The notes beneath the pieces are model-generated. The model searched no databases and had not been told where the DNA came from. It saw nothing but the letters and a program-made list of their open reading frames with translations. DNA of 64,000 nt. Source: Centroberyx gerrardi (taxonomy: Eukaryota; Chordata; Actinopteri; Beryciformes; Berycidae). The translations under genes were made by a program, and so were the position numbers. This document shows, piece after piece, positions 1-11,376 of this stretch. The stretch is taken from contig NC_136000.1 in assembly GCF_048128805.1 (NCBI RefSeq), positions 20,772,946-20,836,945 of the forward strand, given 5' to 3'. The stretch's first letter is position 1, and every line of letters starts with the position of its first letter.

Positions 1-1521
1 TTACAGGAACCCGGCTGTGAGGAAGAGGTGGAGTGGATTCTGTTGTCTCTGATTTCAAAGGATGTTTGACGCTGCGACCACACCTTTCACCTTCCCTAGC
101 ATCAGCTAACTCTGGTTCTTTCTTAACTTTAGTGTCAGGTAATGCTGTTTTTTTCTCAACCTTAACGTTGGCTAATCCTGGTTCTTTTTCAACGGTGTCA
201 CATTCTCCTGAGCCTCGGTCCTCCTGTGATAAATTCTCCTGAGCACTGGCCCTCCTTGGTTCCTCCTGTGAGATGGTAATCTCCTGTGTCTCAGCTTTCA
301 CAAGAACCAAGCCCTGCTTGCTTTGCTTTAAACCATGCTGGCGTCCTAGACCAGGAGTCGTCCCCTCAGATGTTGCATGTTGGGAGTTCCTGTCCAGACT
401 CTCGCCCTCGGCTTCACTGTCTGAGCTGTTCGACTCCGATAGAGTGGGATGAAAGGGGTCATAGATATCAGTTTCCTCCTTCTCCTTTTTGACCAGCGTA
501 CGTGAGGCCAGCAGCAGCTGTTTATCCCTGCGCTGCTGTCTCTTTCTTGTCTCCTCTTCCTCTGCACTCCAGTGTTCGTGTGTGCTCCCTCCAGCAACTG
601 TGGACGACGCATTGCTCAGCCGCCGTGACTGCCATGAGTTCCCACTGGAGTTAATGCGGAAGCTCACTGTTGATGATGATGATGATGAGGAAAAACATGG
701 CTGGTTGGCTGGAGAGCCAGTGGAGGAGGAGGAAGAGGAGAATGAGTTGGAGAAGGTTGATGAAGAACCTGCTCTGTCAGGCCTGTGCCTCTGGGCCTGA
801 CCTTCAGCCCTGCCTTGCTGCTGGTCCGCACTTTGCTGTCTACCTTTGTCCCCAGCAAGGCTATTCATGCCTGTTTCAGGCATGCCATTACTACTACCAC
901 CACCAGCACTGGCAGCAGCATTACTACCGCTTCCCCTACTATTTCTACTATTACTATCACGACTGCCATCTTGACTGGTGCCACCATTCGTGATACCACT
1001 GCTCTCCCGTTTTATTTTTGGTATCCTAGGTAGCACGCCTACATCCACCCACACAGGTTTTGCAGGTGCCTTTTTAGGTTGGGACTGTGGTGGTGCTGTC
1101 GCTTTGCTCTTGGAGCGCGAGTCTGAGGTGGGGTGGATAGAAGAGGAGGTGGTCCCTCTGTGGGATCCACAGGGGGCACCAACTCCAGTGGTTCCCCGGT
1201 GGCTATGTCCAGAAGAGGGGCTCGGTCTGTGGGGGTGAGGGGGCTTCAAGCGAGGATGACCTAGGGGTGGTAAATGAGAATGGGGAGCTGGATGGGTGTG
1301 GTTGGGCTGGGAGGGGGCGAATGGGGCCAGGCAAGGAGAGCTCTGGGAGGAAGGAGGTCTGTTCAGGGGGCTACAAGAGGATCCTGGTAGGTCTCCGTTA
1401 TGGTGGAGAGGCAGAGAGCCGTCTCCTGGGTTGGGTGACATCCCTGGGTTGACCAGAGTGCTGGTTTCTCCTGAGCTGCTGCTTCTGCTGCTACCCGGCT
1501 TCAATGCAGGTGACAAACTCA
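1..1521 (-). CDS. phrf1: phrf1 giant serine-rich coding exon, open to the window edge
   Basis: After an acceptor ending TTACAG (just above 1521), the phase carried from the previous exon (one base, A) gives an open frame of about 507 codons to base 1 with no stop. It is rich in Ser, Pro and Gly, with a poly-Ser run near 665-690 and a VLPRIPKIKRES motif near 1010-1040. A VSFRINSSGNSW motif lies near 640-670, and a Lys-rich segment followed by ETDIYDPFHPTLSESNSSDSE lies near 415-500. The human PHRF1 large exon has the matching motifs LPRIPKI, SFRINIPGN and VYDPSDPTGSDSS in the same order. The many short open frames on the plus strand here are shadows of this exon. Confidence 0.93.
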
Positions 1522-4500
1522 CTGTAACACAACAAATTTGAGGATGTTGAAACATCGACCAAGAGCGGCAAATACTGTACTACCAAAAATCAAGGCAAAT
1601 ATGATCTGAAAAGTTTTCCAGTGTATTAAAACGAAGAGGGAAAGGCGATTCCATTCATCCAGTATAGGTCTTGTTTGAAAGTGTTGACTTTCAGCAGTCA
1701 CACTTCAGGCTTGAGACAACATAAATGCTCACTTCAAGAAGAACAAACAAGGCTTTATTTTCCTATGGTAAAGGTGCCGGGTCCGTAAAATGAGAGATGA
1801 TGAAAAGATGTGTCTGATGTGAAAGAGGTGCTGGCTCATCCCACTACAGTTTCTAGGCATGCGGAAGAATGAGCAACAGAGCTCAGAGAAGTATAATGTC
1901 CAGTGTAACAGAGGTTATAACAAAGTATGGTTACGCTATCACAACAGATTTTTGGACAGATGCATAGAAAGACCTACATCTCTGCTGTCTTGCACTACAT
2001 TAACAAGGAATATGAGCTGGTGTCCAGAGTCCTTTTCACAGCTCCATTTGATGCAGACACATCCGAAACAAGTGACAGCATGTGTGCCCTTTTATAGACC
2101 CCGCTTGTATGTGGAAAACGTTGGTATTTGTGACAAGGCAATTTTGAACACAATCAACCATCATGTTGGTACAAACTAGGAAAATAAGGCCAATGTTGAA
2201 AAAATCCTCTAAATAAAATAAATAAATATGGCTTTGAAATAATTTAATGCGTTTTTTTTTTTTTTTTTAATTGTTTGTTAGGGATAAAACCTCTAACTGA
2301 TCTAACTGACTCAAATGTCTTCCAATTCAATGCTTCAAATGAGTTGTAGAATGTTTTAATTAAACACTTAAATGCAAAGTGAATGTATTAGATGCAGTTG
2401 TCTTATTAATTAGTCTAAACATTGCATTCATTCATTCATTCAATGCACATTAGGATGCAAAAGAGGTTTTTGAAAATATGTAATTTTGACATTGCAGGCT
2501 GGCAGGCAGGATCGGGTGCATGAAATTTCACTGGAGTTTGAACGGCAGTCGATTTAGCAAAATGTAAATTTTACAATAATATTTCAACTACATTGGTGAG
2601 ATTTAAAAATAAAAAAACCAGACACACTTACTTGGCTTTGTAGCCTTGAGGGACCCGTCCCTGTTGATGACCACATCAGAGCTGTCCATCAAGAGCATGC
2701 TCTGTCCTGATAGGATGCTCCCCAACAGGTCAGGCACAGGAGTTGCCTCCACAACACCTGCTGACTGGGGGACGCCCACACCCCTCCTAGTATACCATAG
2801 CAAAATAAAACATTTAATTAGACTAGCCATAATTCTCAAGCATGCACCAAAATTAGATACCATGTTAACAACAACAAAGCTCACTCCACTGATGATACCG
2901 AACATATCATGTCAGGGCAATGGGAGGAGCGATAAAAGAGGGACGTTACCTGGAGAGGCTGGCTGTGATTGGTCGAGCTACAGGCTGATGAGAGCGAAGG
3001 GCAGAGTGAGAGATGCCTCGTCTCTTGGCCTCCAGCAGAGATGTGACCTGGACCTGCTGCTCCTCGTCCTCACTGGTCAAGTCAATACCAACAACGTTCA
3101 GTTTGACTGGTAGCTGCTTGGCAGTAGATATGTGCTCAACTAATTTATAAAAAAAACTAACAATTATACACATTTAATTTGAGACTTAAATGCATATTGT
3201 CTGCACAGGTATTAGATACTTAAATGGTGGATAGTGATAACCAAATAATGACTAATATGAACATGTCTTCATACCCATCAAGTAGAAAAGGTGGAAAACC
3301 GTATAATGCACAAAACAAGAAATTTATTTGCTAGAAATAGTGCTATATTTGTGCCTATATTTGTATTCATTTATTACTTTGAAGTGCTTATATTTGTTAG
3401 CACTATTTCTAGCAAATAGATCACTTGTTTTGTGCATTATACGGTTTCCCACCTTTTCTACTTAATGTTCTCCGACCCATTGGGAACCGACTTTTCCACT
3501 GCCTTTTTATGTGGATTCATACCCATCAACAAATGGATCCAGGTCGAATGGATCTCCGTAGACAGAGAGGGAGGCAGCGCCTATGTCAACGCGCATGCTT
3601 CCCAGATTGTGCTCCGAGGGCCGGTACACTGTGGGGAGGGATGAACCCTTCTTGGGTTTTGCAATCCCAAGGCTACGAGCAATACGGTCTCGGGGTGTTG
3701 CTTGCTTTTTCACCGCCTAGTGGGAACACCAAAACAGAGGCAGAGAGTGTAATCAATTTATATCAAAAGAAAAAGCCTTTTATGACTCAAAGTGAAATGA
3801 ACAGTGCATTTCTCAGATTCAGCTTGAAATATATCCAGTAAAACAATCAAAACCAACTCAGACTGCGGTTAGACAGACTCACCAGTTTTCTTCTGGATTT
3901 TGTTCTCCTCACTCTCCGTTTCCGCCTCCTGACTCCTGTGCTTGCTGCTTTGCCTTTAGCTGAGGAGGTCTTCTTGCTTTTGCCTTTTCTGCGCCTTACT
4001 GCACAAACAATCACAAAGTAATCCCTCATCACAAACACATCATCATTCAGAACTCATAGCTATGTGTTTATGAGCGTGTTTATCATTCCACTGTTTCTGT
4101 ATACGTGTGTGTGTTTTTCCCTCAGCCGATCTTGGAATTTGTAGTGTGTTTTATGTGTGTGTGTGTGCCTTGCCTGTCCTGCGCCGGCGGCTAGACGTGG
4201 CACGAGGTGTGAGGTCCCGTATGTACACAGCCGTGTTGAGCCCAGCCACCACAGCGTTAATGGTCTCATCCAGCCAAGTGGACTGTATCAGATACCTGGG
4301 AGCAAACTGGCAAGAGAAACTTTGCATCACTCTACAGATTCAGAGTTTCACACACACCAGTCTGGGCGGAACATAACTCCCACATGTGCATTACTCATCT
4401 CTAGGGTTGTCAAAAGTATCGATACTAAAAATTTGAAACTGATACAATACTCATTTGTAACAGTATCGATACCAGCAGTGCTTTCTCTTAATGAAAAATC

Positions 4501-4528
4501 AAACATATTATTTCTCCGCCTCCACTAG

Positions 4529-4596
<68 letters not shown>

Positions 4597-7320
4597 CTGC
4601 ACCGCTGCCCACAGCCCCTCCTCTCACTAGTAGCAGTCAGCTGGGTTGTTGCCTCAGTCAGCAAACAATGCTACAGAGAGGTGCCGACGCGTCAAACTTG
4701 GCGAAGCACCTTAAGGACCGACACGCCAGTCTATATAAAGAATTTCGAGAAGTTAGCGAAAGTTCCCGTTTTAACATCACTGAAGCATTAAACATTTATC
4801 ATAAACGTTAACGTACCCTGCACATCATCCGTTTTAGTTTAGCTAGCAAACCAAACGTTAGCTACAGAGCTAGCTAACGTTATCAAGTAGGTTTGACAGA
4901 TGCCGGTTTTCGACCGGACTGTCCGGTTTTCAGATGCATTGTCCGGGCCCGGTCAGAAGGCTCGACCGGACGTTGAAATGTCCGATTAAAATCATTCTGT
5001 CAATAATAATCCACTAACTCTAGCCCTGCTGATTTTTCCCTATCATTGGTGGGTATCTGTTGCTTCAACAAGCTAAAAGTGTTCCGATAGGCTGATGACT
5101 AGAGCAGGCTAATCTGCTGTGTAAATGCAAAGTTTTGAATGAGTTTTATCGGGCCTACGTTATGGAGAAGCGTCTGTCTGTCCATCTGTCTCGTTTGCAC
5201 CGGGATTTCCCCCTGCGTTGTCGTATATTAAGGGACTAGTTTGGGTCTCTGTGTCTGTGTTTTTTGCTTAGTTGCTTACAGTCTATGCTGCAGAGGCGAG
5301 GAGGCAATATGATGTTTCGCATGCTTGTGCAGTATAAACTCACTCCCCCTCAATAAAAAAGAGCAAATCATGACGGCGATCGACACCTGTCAATCAAAAG
5401 TGTGTTGTTTGATCTCAGACAACTTTAAAATATTGTTTTCATGCTAAAATTATATTTTAACATGAAAACAATATAAAAAAAAGCTGACCCGAATGCTTCG
5501 AAGCTTCTACCGTTGCCATGGTAATCGACGTCCAAATTAGTATTCGAATACTGCGTTTTTTTTGTTTTGTTTTGTTTTTTTTATTCATTGGACGAATCCA
5601 TTTTCGTTTCCATCCTGTACATGCATACGGAAACGCACTGTATCCGGACATGTCTGGCGACGTGCCAGGAGATATTAGGGCCGCCACACATCCGTAATTC
5701 CCCGAGAACGCACAACTTTTGTGTACCGGAGATTTCTGTCACTGTACACGCCTCGTTAAATGTCAGCTCACTCCCGTATACTGTCGCAAATTACCAGATA
5801 TCACTGTACACAGCCCTGTATCGAAGTTAGAAATTCTAGTATCGTGACAACCCTAGTCATCTCACACAACCGTTATGATTACCAGTCAAGGCGAACACGT
5901 CAGAAACATACATGCCATAATTTCTCTCAGTAGCGTCAAAAATGTTACCCAAAACCAACAAGCAATTAATGAGTCACAAATGCCATCCGTAAAACGAATC
6001 TGCACAACAATAAACTTCAAGAAATTAGTCTGCAGGGCCCAACCTTGAAGTGCAAAGGCATATGCTGTGGTAGAGTGTTGTGAAAGAAGCCAAGACAGAA
6101 GCGTCACGCCTCATGCCAAACCTGTGCCGTGCGTGCCTGCGTGATGCGATGGCGGTTGACGTTAGCGCGAACCCTCTCGCTCTGTTGGGTTCGGGCGATA
6201 GCTCTGGTGGGTCCGGCCGCTGAGGACCGGGGCCGACTGGTGGTGGGACGGGCGCGAGAAGAGAGGCTCTCTGGCTCACTCAGCTCCTCTGCTGAACCCC
6301 CTGAGTCAGAAAGATTTAATCGACTGACTTGTGAAAGGACGCTTGTGAGTTCAGACAATGTTTTGAGTTCTTGAGTACTGTAATTTGGAAAGTAAATTTT
6401 GTACTGAATGACGCTGTGAGCAATTCTGTAGTTTATATGAAAAAAAAAAACATGAAAACATTTTCTAACAATTCACCAATTTCAACTATGCAAGAGATAT
6501 TACAAATATTTGTCAGATTTTGCTTTTTTTCTCCTTCAAAAGACTCCTGGCTGCCTGATTCCAATTATTTTTTTGAGTAAGTAATAATGCACAAGACTTA
6601 CTTGAATGACGGTTGTTAGCTTCGCACTCGGGGCAGAACCATTCCTCTACAGGAACAGCATCCAGAGGTGGTGTGAGACACTCCATATGGTACCTACCAT
6701 GACACAAAAAGGCAGAGTAAATTTCTCCACAGATGCCAAGGGCACTGAGACAACAGGCTTTGTAAAGACTCTAAAACTAACTTTGACAAAGTGAGCTGTT
6801 CCGAACTCGGCTTTCACAGCACGAGCTCAAATGGGGCAATTAGCGGCATAATATCCATCTCACCCAGCATCACAGCCGTCACACAGCAGGAGGCGGTCCT
6901 CGCGGTCACTGCCCCCACACACCTCACAGCTGGTCTGCTCCAGGTCCAGATCTACCACTTCCTCCTGACCTTCCTTCACAGGCTTCTGCACCGTGATCTG
7001 AATGAAGCCGTCACCACAGATATCGCACACAAGCAATTACTCAAGAGGATGGAAATATATACAGTGTAAAAGCCCTTGGACAAATAAAGGCAAAATTAAA
7101 TATAAAACTGAAGTTTAAAAACAAAAAACAAACAAACAAATGGGTATTTAACTGAAGAATGAATGCACTCACCATCTTCTGAACTTTGCCTCCATAACAC
7201 TTCCTTAGGTATATGTTGCTGAAGACAATACGGTCTACAGGACACGAGTTTGCATTCTAAATAGTGGAGAAGAAAAATAGAGACTGGAATTGAGGCATTC
7301 TGCTTTCTCTTCCACTGATG

Positions 7321-7379
<59 letters not shown>

Positions 7380-8469
7380 GTATATATATAGACACGTAAC
7401 ATTTTCTCAAACAATGCACTTCCGACTCCTTCAACCTGAAGTCAGACCCACCTTGGACCACTCCAGGATGCAGTCGAGACAGAAATAGTGCTCACAGCTC
7501 TCCGGTGTGGCCACAGGTTGGCTGCTGAATGAGTTCAGGCAGATGGGACACTTCTCTGCGTCGTCGTCTGAGCTCAACCCTGCGAGGTCAGCAGAGGTTC
7601 CCCCCGCTGCCGCCTCCACGGCCTTACCATCTTCCTCCTCTTCATCTGAGAAAAGCAGGTAGAAAGATATTGCGTGTGTGTTATACATTTGAAATAGCTG
7701 AAATAATATCTTGAAATCTGATGTTGTGACAAGTGACCATTCAAAATATCATTACAGAAGATGTTATTATAGCATAACACACGAGCAATGGTCAGACTGG
7801 TGTGTAGTGTATCACAAGTTTTCTCACTGAACTCTACAGGGAGTTTAGTGAAGGTTAGGAAGGTTGTAGAAACCCCACTGTTTAAGAGCTCAGGTGCAGC
7901 TTGAAATAGAGCAGCAAAGAGGGGAGGATAGATTTGTAATGAGCTGTAACTTTTTTGAATCAATTGTCATGTTGCATCATCCTTTGATCCATAGAAGTTG
8001 AGCAAATGATGATCAAACAACAAAAAAAGGATTAGCACTCATCCTTCACAATAAAAAAAATTGCATTCAGATTCTTACCATCACTGTCATCCTCCTCCTC
8101 ATCATCTTCCTCTCCATCAAGGTGATCCTCCTCTTCTTCCTCACCACTGTCTGATTCTCCCTCCTCAGAGTCCTCCTCAACATCGTCTGAGTCATCTAAG
8201 AGGATAAAAAGTGAAAGTAATAGACAGATGTTAGGTGAGGCTTGAGGTCTTAGAGTGTTTGATGCTGTACTCTATGACAACCAATGGGAGAAAAAAATGT
8301 GCTTGATAAAAACATTTCCTGGTTCATTCGTGAGCTCCTTTTCTACGTGGTGGAAGAAAATGCGCTAAACGGACGGAGTACCTGAGATGGCCCACACTGC
8401 AGCCCTCTTTCCTTTGCTGTGGGAGGCATTCTGGTTGATCAGCTCATCCTGGCTGTCGTCTTCATCCAT
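1..8469 (-). CDS. phrf1: PHRF1, PHD and RING finger domain protein (3' end beyond the left edge)
   Basis: Coding exons on the minus strand, from splice sites and continuous phase: 8469-8382, 8195-8079, 7645-7452, 7256-7173, 6997-6864, 6693-6602, 6369-6122, 4306-4174, 3998-3883, 3716-3523, 3139 (or 3156)-2950, 2786-2632, 1521-1. The product starts MDEDDSQDEL, then has an acidic stretch (residues ~30-100), a C3HC4 RING (~101-141), a PHD finger (~185-229), a TRAIARTQQSERVRANVNR block, a basic stretch and the conserved DIGAASLSVYGDPFDLDPF and PVPDLLGSILSGQS blocks. All occur in this order in vertebrate PHRF1. PHRF1 is known as a nuclear RING E3 ligase linked to TGIF turnover and TGF-beta signalling, methyl-H3K36 binding in non-homologous end joining, and RNA polymerase II CTD binding through a C-terminal SRI-type domain, which lies outside the window. 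Identity is secure; the 3139/3156 junction has a phase problem. Confidence 0.96.
3281..3515. mobile_element. Foldback (palindromic) element in phrf1 intron 10
   Basis: The arm at about 3281-3350 (beginning AGTAGAAAAGGTGG) is the near-perfect reverse complement of about 3395-3464 (ending CCACCTTTTCTACTT), with a short A/T-rich centre. The inserted block 3281-3515 is flanked by the 13-bp direct repeat TTCATACCCATCA at 3268-3280 and 3516-3528. The right copy spans the end of phrf1 exon 10 and its splice donor. The shape suggests a foldback MITE; 13 bp is long for a hAT or Tc1 target-site duplication, so the family is unknown. Confidence 0.65.
4531..4594. repeat. (CA)n microsatellite, about 32 units
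   Basis: Uninterrupted AC dinucleotides inside the hAT relic in a phrf1 intron. A translated frame through it gives only HTHTHT and is not a gene. Confidence 0.98.
4668..4811 (+). pseudogene. Remnant of a BED-type zinc finger (transposase N-terminus)
   Basis: This short frame encodes DASNLAKHLKDRHASLYKEF, which carries the second half of a BED finger (the H-x(3-5)-H end followed by LYKEF). Such fingers are usual at the N-terminus of hAT transposases and ZBED genes. The first Cys pair and the catalytic domain are missing and a stop follows at once. It is inside the 4402-5855 transposon, so it is read as a relic of the parent element. Confidence 0.6.
6602..6997 (-). CDS. phrf1: phrf1 PHD-finger exons (6997-6864 and 6693-6602)
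   Basis: The exons encode ITVQKPVKEGQEEVV, then the PHD: CEVCGGSDREDRLLLCDGCDAG joined to YHMECLTPPLDAVPVEEWFCPEC. The Cys4-His-Cys3 ligands and the Trp two residues before the last Cys pair are intact. The intron splits the Gly codon of DAG-Y (GG|G), as frame and motif require. The downstream donor is CAA|GTAAGT. PHD fingers of this class read histone H3 tails; human PHRF1 is reported to bind methylated H3K36. Confidence 0.95.
7173..7645 (-). CDS. phrf1: phrf1 RING-finger exons (7645-7452 and 7256-7173)
   Basis: The upstream exon encodes an acidic lead (DEEEEDGKAVEAAAGG) and then CPICLNSF...CEHYFCLDCILEWSK. The downstream exon starts NANSCPVD, completing the last Cys pair of the RING, and ends GGKVQKM. 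The spacing C-x2-C-x(13)-C-x-H-x2-C-x2-C...C-x2-D is the C3HC4 variant found in PHRF1, with Asp near the final position. Donor AAG|GTGGGT and acceptor TTTAG|AATGC flank a 195-bp intron carrying the 7325-7390 TA repeat. Confidence 0.95.
7325..7390. repeat. (TA)n microsatellite in phrf1 intron
   Basis: About 32 TA units, with two ATATATG interruptions toward the right, between the two RING-encoding exons. Confidence 0.98.
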
Positions 8470-8517
8470 GGCTGACCATCAGAAGGTCGGCAGAGCAATT
8501 TCTCTCAGAGCTATTCT
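8470..8517 (-). other. phrf1: phrf1 5' untranslated part of the first coding exon
   Basis: A minus-strand acceptor TTAATTCTAG lies just above 8517 and is followed by 48 bases of untranslated sequence before the ATG at 8469. No other in-frame ATG precedes it, and the N-terminus MDEDDSQDEL resembles human PHRF1 (MDDDNLDEL), so the start is secure. A possible upstream untranslated exon ends at the donor GAACG|GTGAGT near 8655, but its 5' end is not visible. Confidence 0.6.
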
Positions 8518-8655
8518 CTAGAATTAATGAATGCAAGAGAATAGTACATACAGTTTGGTCAGTACCATGCACAAGTTTTTTATAGTGCACTAATTTTTAT
8601 TCTGGCTCATTTAGAATTAAGTGTGTATGTTACATGTAGGCCAAAACTACTCACC

Positions 8656-10900
8656 GTTCAAAAGACAAGTGATGAGGGAATGTTTTTTCTTGCAAACTTT
8701 ATGGCACTACAAGATTAAGTTTTGCCTCAGTCCTTAAGGATAGACAAAGCAAAGCAAAGATCATAATCAGCCACCAGCTAAAACATCAGTGGCTCTTGAA
8801 ATTTCCACCAAGGTTTCCTTACTAATCACAACTGACAAAAGAAAAGCGTTATCAGGTTCATGAAGCCAGCAACACTGGGCTTCCCAGGTAGGCAAGGGAC
8901 GAGAGCAGCTGCTAAACACACTGACTGTAGAGAAACGTGCTACTTAGCTAGCCGGCAGCAACTGCCTGCAGAGTCTGCTAAGCTTAGGTAAACATTTGTA
9001 AACAAAGAAGAAACCCCTGCAACAAACAGACTATTTAAAGTAAGCCTCATACAAAATGTGCAAGTAGCGCATATAAAGATAGCTAACGTTAAGCGTTGAA
9101 TATCATATCGGGTGAACCTATACTTTGTTAACGTTATTTCACAAAAACGCTAGCAAGCTAGTTTAGCTAACGTTAGCTAGTAATATTAGCGTCAGCCTAG
9201 CCTGAGTATTGCTAAATTTAGCTAACGTCAACTGCAGGCTTGTTCGGGATCTGTACTAATGACATTCATAAAATGGGGCGACCCCACCAATTTTCCATTG
9301 GGCGCTCATAACGATGATGGCCTATTCAAACGTCCAATGTGTATTTTACACCTACCCTATTCAGCTGTGTGAGGCATGTTTTCAGTGATTTGAAGTCTCC
9401 ACGGTTGTTGAGTGACACCACCGGCTGGATATGGACGGAAATGGCCGAGCGCACTCAGATCACTGTGACACTCTTAAAGAGACAGCATCCATTTATCTGG
9501 AATCATTTTTCTATCAGCATTAAAACAGATGAACGTGTTTGTCCCACATGCTGGACCTGCTGCGCTTTCCAACTTCACCACAGCAAGCACGCGCACCCGA
9601 AAAACAAAATAAAAGTAAAAGCAGGGATGTGACGGGGGCTAAACCTTATGATTTGCTGAATGGAGTTCACCCACCCTTTTAGCCTGACTGAAGTTATGAC
9701 TTTAATTCATAGTGCACATCACACTAATTAGTATCAAATTGATGTAAGCCCTTTGAGAATAGGGTCTTTTAAAATAGCCTAAAATAATGCTGAATATATT
9801 ATTGGTTTTTGTTTATATTGGTGCTTGTTTGACTTACAGTGAGGTCATATTTTACCCACTTTTTATTTACCAATATCACTGAAATATGCATCCATTTCGA
9901 GTTTTTAAAATCTGTCAAGGCCTAAATCTTGAATAGGCCTAGCTTGTTAGTTATCCCAATACATTTATGTATTGGGATATGTATTGGCATATTGGCACAT
10001 TGGGACATTTATATAGGACACTTCATTCACTTCTGTCTTCCAAAGTCTGGTGGATTTGGATGAAACATTATAAAGGACTATAACTTTAGTAATGTGGTGA
10101 ATACAATATCTTATGTAAGAGCCAATGAGACTGTACACACGAGGCACCCGGCCCATCACCAATAGTCCACAGCCATCAAGTCTCTGTCGCCCCCTACTGG
10201 TGACTGTAAATAGACGAAAACAGCTGTTACATAACACATGGTAATCCTGATTTGCTGCTTTCTATCGTGAGGTAATGTGTATCCTGTCTGTGGACTTTCT
10301 CTCTAAATAACCCCACAGGGCTGGAAATAGTCAAAAATGGCTCAGAGGAAAAAGCCAGGATAGGCCTAAACCCGAGTAAATAAATTATAGGCCTATAGAA
10401 TAGGATATGTTATGTGGAGACTATTGTACACATGTGAGAACATCATGTTCCCTTGTTGAAACGATTAAATGCAGGTCTATATACCCAATTGTGTTCACTG
10501 ATTTTTGTGTTTTACATCCTAAATTAATGTGGTATTGTGTTTCTTCATAGTTAACCCGAGGAAAGTCACTAATATTCCTATAAGGACTTTCCTATGGTAT
10601 CACTACAATACTAGTAGCCTAATTATAGTACTATTATAGTTTTGTTATATTTGTATATCATCCCTTTTATTCCCGATTATTATTATAATTATGATGATGA
10701 TTATTAGCCTATTATTATTATCATTATTATTATTCAATTGTTGTGAAACTTAAAGGGTTAATTGATTCACAAACTCGCTATCAATTAAATTTAAAGTGAT
10801 ATAATTCAAATTCCGTTATATATATTTGAGTTATATATATTAGAGTTGTTCATAATGTTACCTATTGTAAGTGACCACTCCTATGAGGAGGATAGGTAGG
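8656..10900. other. Intergenic space between phrf1 and mir210, no gene seen
   Basis: This should contain the phrf1 promoter and any untranslated first exon. It holds repeated short palindromes of the GCTAACGTTAGC type around 8940-9240 and A/T-rich DNA with several ATTATT runs from 10680 to 10740. The open frame at 9339-9632 has no recognisable domain or splice context. Confidence 0.5.
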
Positions 10901-10973
10901 CTACATAGGCTGAGTGATGTCTGTATCATCATCATCCTCATCATCAGATCACACTGTCATGCTGCATCCTTGG

Positions 10974-10980
10974 TACGTGC
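10974..10980 (+). promoter_or_regulatory. Candidate hypoxia response element, distal, upstream of mir210
   Basis: TACGTGC matches the HIF core (RCGTG in a BACGTG context). It is followed within a few bases by ACAGCCACAC, resembling the CAC-containing ancillary element beside strong HREs such as that of EPO. It is about 400 bp upstream of the inferred TATA-driven start and 1.2 kb upstream of the hairpin. miR-210 is the best-known HIF-induced microRNA in vertebrates; use of this site is inferred. Confidence 0.55.
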
Positions 10981-11225
10981 ACAGCCACACTCTCCTCATG
11001 GCAACACTGTACACAAGTAAGCCGAGTTCAACCACTTTCAACTGTAGGGGTAGAGGCGTCCTTTCTCAAACCGCCTTAAAACACACTTTGTCCGCCTCCA
11101 ACAGCAACTGTCGCATCACAAGGTTTATTTAAGGCGAAAGGAACATTTGTCGCGTTGGCATTTGCGATAAATAATCGGCCAGGACGGGAAAGTGTCGAGG
11201 CTGAAATGGTTCATTCCTAATGTAC

Positions 11226-11232
11226 GACGTGC
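11226..11232 (+). promoter_or_regulatory. Candidate hypoxia response element, proximal, upstream of mir210
   Basis: GACGTGC contains the RCGTG HIF core and lies about 150 bp upstream of the candidate TATA box at 11377. It sits in a locally GC-rich segment with a GGCGGG box near 11339. It is the nearer of the two HIF-type cores seen between 10900 and 11450. Confidence 0.5.
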
Positions 11233-11376
11233 AAAACTGAACGCGCCGCACCCCAACTATAACTCTAAAAATCTACTAAACACACTGGGTGTGTAAAGCC
11301 CGCCTCCTGGGTGTTTTCATTCGTCAGTTGTCTTTGATGGGCGGGTCATTTAAGTCCAACTGGGCAACCCACTGGT

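Larger units (their letters stand above)
4402..5855. mobile_element. Non-autonomous hAT-like DNA transposon in phrf1 intron
   Basis: Inverted termini TAGGGTTGTC...GTATCGATAC (left, 4402) and GTATCGTGACAACCCTA (right, ending 5855) bound 1454 bp. They are flanked by CTCATCTC (4394-4401) and GTCATCTC (5856-5863), an 8-bp target duplication with one mismatch, which is the hAT signature. The interior holds the 4531-4594 CA repeat, a BED-finger remnant and a near-perfect palindrome around 5430-5475. No full transposase is present. Confidence 0.8.

Noticed and set aside
33..1452. Plus-strand open frames over the phrf1 last exon
   Set aside because: They are antisense shadows; the minus frame continues open from the spliced phrf1 frame and carries PHRF1 motifs.
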